Shown here in pieces: positions 6,559 to 9,818 of a stretch of DNA of 9,818 bases. A program made the translations under genes and the position numbers. The DNA comes from JBEKYD01 sp049509915 (GTDB lineage Bacteria > Acidobacteriota > Terriglobia > Bryobacterales > Bryobacteraceae): the NCBI GenBank assembly GCA_049509915.1, contig JBEKZL010000273.1, positions 1 to 9,818 of the forward strand. The letters run 5' to 3'. Below the pieces are notes generated by a model that saw only the letters and a program-made list of their open reading frames with translations, was not told the origin of the DNA and searched no databases. How positions within the stretch are numbered: position 1 is the first letter of the stretch; each line of letters opens with the position of its first letter.

Positions 6559-7173
6559 CTACAGCAGCACCAGCCCCTTGCGCAGCCCGATCGTGACCGC
6601 TTCGGTGCGCGACGCGGCGCCGAGTTTGGCCAGGATCGAAGCCACGTGAAACTTCACCGTGTGATCGGAAATGGCAAGCTTCCAGGCGATCTCCTTGTTG
6701 GCGTCGCCCTCGGCGATCATACCGAGCACTTCCCGTTCGCGGGCGGTGAGCGCGCTCTCGTCGGCATGGTTCCGGGATGGAGCCGGCGCCACCACGGACA
6801 CCGCCAGCAAGGGCTCGAGCTCGCGCGGATCCATCACCGCCAGCCCCGCGGCCGCGGCTTCAATCGACGCGACGATTTCCTGCGGCGAGGCATCCGCCCC
6901 AAGCACTGCCCGCACCCCGGCGTCGAAGGCATCGCGCGTGAGCTGGGGTGGCGCTTCGCCGCTCCCGAGCAGCACCACGGGCGCCTCGAGGCCGCCGACA
7001 GGCAGAGCGTCGAATCCAGGCGCGGCCACCAGCAGCACATCGGCGCGCAGCGCTTCGGCGCCGGCCAGATCGGCGAGGGCACCGGCCACAACCAGTTCCG
7101 GGTGGCTGCCCACCAACGCCTCCAGCCCGGCCCGGAGAGCCGGCGACGGCGCGGCGATCACGACCCGCGTCAA
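6559..7173 (-). CDS. LuxR/NarL-type regulator with degenerate receiver domain
   Basis: A 204-residue protein laid out like a NarL-family response regulator: receiver-like domain (about 1-120), linker, and a LuxR helix-turn-helix (about 140-200) that is intact and typical, with LTAREREVLGMIAEG (142-156), NKEIAWKLAISDHTVKFHVASILAKLG (159-185) and RTEAV (189-193). The receiver keeps its fold pattern (VVIA first strand, LRAGLEALV helix, GVRAVLG fifth strand) but lacks the phosphorylation site. The acidic pair is replaced by Ala8/Pro9, the phospho-acceptor region reads LLVAAPG (47-53) without Asp, and the Lys after strand 5 is missing. It should therefore bind DNA without phosphorylation. The TTG start overlaps the stop of the upstream protease gene as TTGA; no ATG is available, and this overlap supports tight translational coupling. 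Target genes are unknown. Last gene of the three-gene operon. Confidence 0.9.
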   Translation of the reverse strand: MTRVVIAAPSPALRAGLEALVGSHPELVVAGALADLAGAEALRADVLLVAAPGFDALPVGGLEAPVVLLGSGEAPPQLTRDAFDAGVRAVLGADASPQEIVASIEAAAAGLAVMDPRELEPLLAVSVVAPAPSRNHADESALTAREREVLGMIAEGDANKEIAWKLAISDHTVKFHVASILAKLGAASRTEAVTIGLRKGLVLL

Positions 7174-7979
7174 GCCGCCTCCGCGCGCACCGCCAATCGC
7201 ACATGAGTCTCGCGAATGGGCAGCCGGCCGCTGCTGCCGCTGCCGCGCAGGAAACGGAGCTCCATCACCTCTCCGCCCGAATCGAGCGCCGCGCTCAGCT
7301 CCTGGTACGTCATCAGCAATACGTCGCCCTCCTTCAAACCGGCCACCGCCGCGGCTCCCCGGCTGTCGACTTCCAGAATCTCCAGGCCAAGCGGGACCGT
7401 GTTCAGCGTCACCCCCAACAGTGGGCGTGTGCCGCGGCGCAGGAAATCAGCGACATCGTTCGCCGGCACCGCCAGGCCGAGACCGTTGTAGATAGCCGTA
7501 TTCACGCCGATGACGAGCCCTTCGGCATTGGCCAGCGGGCCGCCCGAATTGCCCGGCGCCAGGCGCACATCGGCGCGAATCCAAGGGTGCGGGCCCATGC
7601 CCGCCAGCGGACCGAGCGAGTGAACCACGCCGGTCGATAGCGCCCCGGCGAAACCGAGCGGGCTACCCACCGCCATCACAAGTTCTCCCGGACGCAGAGC
7701 GGAAGAGTCCGCCGCGGCTGCGGCTTCGAGCGGCTCGGCCGCGATCGAGATCGCCGCCAGGTCGCGCAGCCGGTCGCGCCTGGTCACCCGCCCCGCGACC
7801 CGCCGCCCGTCCCACAGCACCACTTCCGCCCCATCGCCCCGCGCCACGTGGGAATTGGTGACGATCACCCCGGCCGCGTCCCAGACAATCCCCGAGCCCT
7901 GGCCCCGGCCCCGGCCCCTTTGCCAAGGAAAAACCTCCACAGTCGAGCGCCGCAAGCGCTCCGCCATCGCACCGAACAT
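7170..7979 (-). CDS. S1C (HtrA/DegP-like) trypsin-like serine protease, no signal peptide
   Basis: A 269-residue serine protease with an intact catalytic triad: His44 in VIVTNSHVA, Asp73 in RLRDLAAI and Ser145 in the canonical PGNSGGPL. It has VGSPLGF (104-110) and a short C-terminal PDZ-like region (about 187-262: LLGVTLN, GLEILEVDSRGAAAVAGLKEGDVLL), which looks abbreviated compared with DegP PDZ domains. The N-terminus (MFGAMAERLRRSTVEVFPW) has no hydrophobic signal, so the enzyme is probably cytoplasmic, unlike most S1C proteases of Gram-negatives. A Gly/Arg-rich loop, RGRGRGQGSG, lies at 21-30. The ATG at 7979 follows the stop of the first protease gene by 2 nt, and its own stop overlaps the regulator start by 4 nt. 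Substrate unknown. It is not a fragment of the upstream gene, since both contain a whole protease domain. Confidence 0.92.
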   Translation of the reverse strand: MFGAMAERLRRSTVEVFPWQRGRGRGQGSGIVWDAAGVIVTNSHVARGDGAEVVLWDGRRVAGRVTRRDRLRDLAAISIAAEPLEAAAAADSSALRPGELVMAVGSPLGFAGALSTGVVHSLGPLAGMGPHPWIRADVRLAPGNSGGPLANAEGLVIGVNTAIYNGLGLAVPANDVADFLRRGTRPLLGVTLNTVPLGLEILEVDSRGAAAVAGLKEGDVLLMTYQELSAALDSGGEVMELRFLRGSGSSGRLPIRETHVRLAVRAEAA

Positions 7980-7981
7980 GG

Positions 7982-8860
7982 TCAGCTCCTCCGGGGTTTC
8001 TCTCCGACCGCGACGGCGATCTGCCGTGGTTCGCCGCCACGCACCAGCCCAACCGCAACGCTCTGTCCCACTCCGTAGCCGTCCAGCACGGCCTGGATGT
8101 CCTCGGTATCGGCCACCGGTTTGGCGCCAACGGAAACCAGCACATCCCCCACCAGCACGCCCGCCGTGGCTGCCGGTCCCTTCGGTTCCAGCGACAGTAC
8201 AATCAGACCTTTCTGATGATCGGGCAACTCCACCGGTTGCAGGCCCACTCCCAGAAAGCCGCGCGCCACCCGCCCGCGCGAGAGAATCTCATCCACCACG
8301 CGGTTGACGGTCGATGCCGGAATCGCCACGCCCGCAATGCGCGAAAGCGCTGGCGTCGCGATCCCCAACGCCTCACCCTGGACGTTGAGCACCAGCGCGC
8401 CGGAAGAGCCGGGATAGAGCGTCAGGTCCAGCCGAATGTAGCTGTCGAGCCGGCCGCCGCGCCACGTCCGCCACCCTCCGCTCACCGCGCTGACGATTCC
8501 CAGCGTGGCGTTGACCCCCGAATCCTCGGCGCGTCCGATCGCCAGCGCCAGGTTGCCGGGCGTCACCGCGGACTGCGCCACCGTCACCGCCGGCGCCTGC
8601 GAATCCACCTTCAATACCGCTACGTCGGTGCCGGCGTCGGCGCCGGCCAGCGCAGCCGGAACCGTGGAGCCGTCCGGCAGAGTCACCGTAATGTCCTCCT
8701 CGCGGCGAATGCTGTGTTCGGCCGTAACCACCACCCCCGGCCGCCAAAATACCCCGCTCGAAGAAAATCGCGGCCGGGCGTGCACCGCCGTTACCGATTG
8801 GCCCGCCTTCGCCACCACCCCCGCAAGTTCGCTCGAAAGAGCCGTCAATTCGTTTGCCAT
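7982..8860 (-). CDS. S1C serine protease with C-terminal PDZ domain, no signal peptide
   Basis: A 292-residue HtrA-like protease. Triad: His49 in VVTAEHS, Asp79 in GTDVAVLKV, Ser153 in YPGSSGAL. The nucleophile motif deviates from the usual GNSGG (Asn to Ser, second Gly to Ala), so the oxyanion hole may be altered, and His is preceded by AE rather than NA. A full PDZ domain follows (about 200-288: RGFLGVGLQPV, GLIVLSLEPKGPAATAGVLVGDVLVSVG, VLVDGY-like stretch, and the end VAVAVGEKP is basic). The N-terminus (MANELTALSSELAGVV) is amphipathic rather than a signal peptide, so a cytoplasmic location is likely. The ATG at 8860 has a GAGG ribosome-binding site 6 nt upstream. It is the first gene of the operon with the second protease and the pseudo-receiver regulator. 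A weak -10-like CATACT (8883-8878 on the minus strand) is the only promoter candidate. Substrate unknown. Confidence 0.92.
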   Translation of the reverse strand: MANELTALSSELAGVVAKAGQSVTAVHARPRFSSSGVFWRPGVVVTAEHSIRREEDITVTLPDGSTVPAALAGADAGTDVAVLKVDSQAPAVTVAQSAVTPGNLALAIGRAEDSGVNATLGIVSAVSGGWRTWRGGRLDSYIRLDLTLYPGSSGALVLNVQGEALGIATPALSRIAGVAIPASTVNRVVDEILSRGRVARGFLGVGLQPVELPDHQKGLIVLSLEPKGPAATAGVLVGDVLVSVGAKPVADTEDIQAVLDGYGVGQSVAVGLVRGGEPRQIAVAVGEKPRRS

Positions 8861-8961
8861 TAGAACCTCGTACCTTCAGTATGGGAAGGACGGCGTTGGG
8901 CGCGCATCGGAAGTTCGGCTAGGCCGCTCCCTGCCCGAACGGCTAGCCTGCGGTCGCCCCT

Positions 8962-9009
8962 GCCCGGGGAACCCGGGGATGGAACCCGGGGGGAACCCGG
9001 GCCCGGGGG
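8962..9009. repeat. GC-rich tandem repeat with five CCCGGG palindromes
   Basis: Three imperfect copies of a GGAACCCGGGG unit, with CCCGGG at 8963-8968, 8972-8977, 8985-8990, 8996-9001 and 9002-9007. It starts 12 bp past the stop of the RAYT remnant (on its 3' side) and about 100 bp before the protease operon, both on the minus strand. It could form strong hairpins on either strand and so separate the two transcription units, or be slippage-generated repeat DNA. No T run follows, so it is not a standard intrinsic terminator. Confidence 0.7.
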
Positions 9010-9020
9010 CGCTGTAGATT

Positions 9021-9627
9021 TTATTCCAGGGCTGCGACGAAACCCTCGTCGCCGAGCGGGCGGCCGGTGTGCGTGTTTCGTCGAATGGCTTCGTCGTCCA
9101 AAGCGGGTGCGGCAGATCCCAGACACTCGCGCCACGTGGCCGGGGTCCACGACTCTCGCCATAACCGCATGTCAAGTGAAGCCGCCCGATCCGCAGTGCG
9201 CGGCGGCGCTGCACCACGGGTAGGCTTCGGGATCCGTGGCCAAACCGGCGCGCACGGGGTTGAGCTCGGCGTAGCGCAGGGCCGTCCAGACGTGCCGCCG
9301 GTCGAGCGGGCAGGAGTAATAGCGCCCTTGCCATACGTGGCCGGAGGAGGCATGGAGGGCATTCCAGTAGGCTGCGTAGCGGCCGTGCGTATGCTTGAGG
9401 GCGAGTGGCAGAGAATCGGGCCGCATGGGAATGACGATGAGGTGGACATGGTTGGACATGAGGCAGTATCCGACCAAGGAAGGGCCATGGACGCGGCAGT
9501 GCTGGCGAAGGAGTTCCAATTAGACGAGGCGGTCGGAATCGGATTCGAAAACGACGCGACGCCCGTAGCCTCTTTGAGTAACGTGTTTAGGAGCATCGAG
9601 GGCAATCACCCTAGCGAGACGTGCCAT
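9021..9627 (-). pseudogene. REP-associated tyrosine transposase (RAYT, Y1/HUH type), inactivated
   Basis: A remnant of a roughly 200-residue single-strand transposase of the TnpA-REP family. From the ATG at 9627 the frame reads MARLARVIALDAPKHVTQRG, GRRVVFESDSDRLV, then a TAA stop at codon 36 (9520-9522). The same frame continues with LELLRQHCRVHGPSLVGYCLMSNHVHLI, exactly where relatives read V-Y-L-x-L-L, so a Tyr codon probably became TAA. The HUH motif (His60-Val-His62) and the presumed catalytic Tyr119 in RYAELNPVRAG are intact. After YPWCSAAAHCG the frame reaches TGA at 9172, while the +1 frame supplies the expected C-terminus LDMRLWRESWTPATWREC and RRNTHTGRPLGDEGF to TAA at 9021. A one-base insertion (or two-base deletion) near 9180-9200 explains this. 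A TTG at 9519 could restart translation of the core domain, but the C-terminus would still be lost. It resides among other mobile-element traces. Confidence 0.9.
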
Positions 9628-9668
9628 GATGAATGGAAAGTGCGGAAATGGGGGAGTCGTCTCAAGGA

Positions 9669-9686
9669 AACGTCCCGTCTGTCCCC
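9669..9686 (-). repeat. Inverted copy of the GGGGACAG repeat, upstream of the RAYT gene
   Basis: On the minus strand this reads GGGGACAGACGGGACGTT and matches 6471-6488 at 17 of 18 positions (A to G at position 12). It lies about 40 bp before the RAYT start codon, the usual place for the REP sequence at the 5' end of such a gene. Together with the 6471 copy it brackets about 3.2 kb in inverted orientation, including the protease operon. Confidence 0.6.
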
Positions 9687-9696
9687 GGTCTCACGT

Positions 9697-9759
9697 TGTA
9701 CCGGATAATGAAAATGAGACACGGCTGAAGGGGACACTTTTCATCGAACGGGAGGGCGA
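9697..9759 (+). mobile_element. Putative left end of an IS3-family element
   Basis: The region before the OrfA start begins with TGTA at 9697, and IS3-type ends normally start with TG. ATGAAAA (9708-9714) and TTTTCAT (9738-9744) can form a 7-bp stem around a 23-nt loop, placing a hairpin just before the gene. The exact terminus cannot be fixed because the right end is outside the window. Confidence 0.4.
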
Positions 9760-9818
9760 GTGTCTCAGAAGCCGCGGAAGTACAGTCTGGAGTTCCGTGC
9801 TCGGGCGCTGGAGATGTT
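9760..9818 (+). CDS. IS3-family transposase OrfA, N-terminal fragment
   Basis: A GTG start followed by SQKPRKYSLEFRARALEM, 19 residues before the window ends. This matches the opening of IS3-type OrfA proteins (helix-turn-helix domain, Pfam HTH_Tnp_1), which typically begin with basic residues followed by YSxEFKxRAVxL. A GGGAGGG ribosome-binding-like stretch lies just upstream at 9750-9756. The product would bind the element's ends and be part of the OrfAB transposase; OrfB lies beyond the window. The fragment is short, so the family call rests on one motif. Confidence 0.75.
   Translation, partial: MSQKPRKYSLEFRARALEM

Noticed and set aside
7170..8860. The two protease genes as halves of one frameshifted gene
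   Set aside because: Each has its own complete His-Asp-Ser protease domain and C-terminal PDZ-like region, so they are tandem paralogues.
8913..8940. Intrinsic terminator from GTTCGG and CCGAAC arms
   Set aside because: The stem is only 6 bp with a 16-nt loop, and no T run follows on either strand.
9021..9605. Single 194-codon minus-strand frame as an independent gene
   Set aside because: Only its C-terminal third looks like protein of a known family (RAYT C-terminus); the rest is low-complexity Ser/Pro/Thr shadow of the transposase core in the neighbouring frame.
1..9818. CRISPR array, tRNA or rRNA genes
   Set aside because: No regularly spaced repeats, no cloverleaf-like sequence with a TPsiC-like GTTCRA arm in context, and no rRNA-like stretches were seen on reading.

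Overview
The window is from a high-GC bacterium, most likely an Acidobacteriota member of the Solibacter/Bryobacteraceae kind. This is an inference from three things: a PadR repressor directly coupled to a long MacB-like permease with no ATPase beside it, a secreted DUF1080 (3-keto-disaccharide hydrolase) protein, and strong G/C preference at third codon positions in most genes. No ribosomal or other marker gene is present, so the phylum is not proven.

Layout. Positions 1-4301 (minus strand) hold four genes read right to left: PadR regulator (4301-3969), 910-residue ABC-type permease (3964-1232), secreted DUF1080 protein (1130-318) and the first 104 residues of a short-chain dehydrogenase (313-1, running off the window). 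PadR and permease are 4 nt apart, and so are DUF1080 and SDR. PadR and the DUF1080 gene each have a -10-like hexamer ending exactly 6 nt before the ATG, which suggests two leaderless promoters.

Positions 4302-5925 (plus strand): an A/T-rich regulatory stretch with three small palindromes packed into 41 bp and a perfect TATAAT, followed by an acyltransferase-3 membrane protein. This gene is visibly less GC-rich than its neighbours and may have been acquired.

Positions 5926-6558: no confident gene. It holds a doubtful 95-codon minus-strand ORF and a 58-bp imperfect palindrome starting with GGGGACAG.

Positions 6559-8860 (minus strand): a tight three-gene operon of S1C serine protease with PDZ, second S1C serine protease, and a LuxR-type regulator whose receiver domain has lost the phosphorylation residues. 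The genes are 2 nt apart and then overlap by 4 nt. Neither protease has a signal peptide. This is the most unusual gene set here: two apparently cytoplasmic trypsin-like proteases translationally coupled to a pseudo-receiver transcription factor.

Positions 8861-9818: mobile-element debris. A GC tandem repeat with five CCCGGG motifs sits next to a dead REP-associated tyrosine transposase (RAYT, one in-frame TAA plus one frameshift). Just upstream of that gene is a sequence that matches the 6471 repeat at 17 of 18 positions in inverted orientation. The window ends inside the first codons of an IS3-type transposase OrfA on the plus strand.
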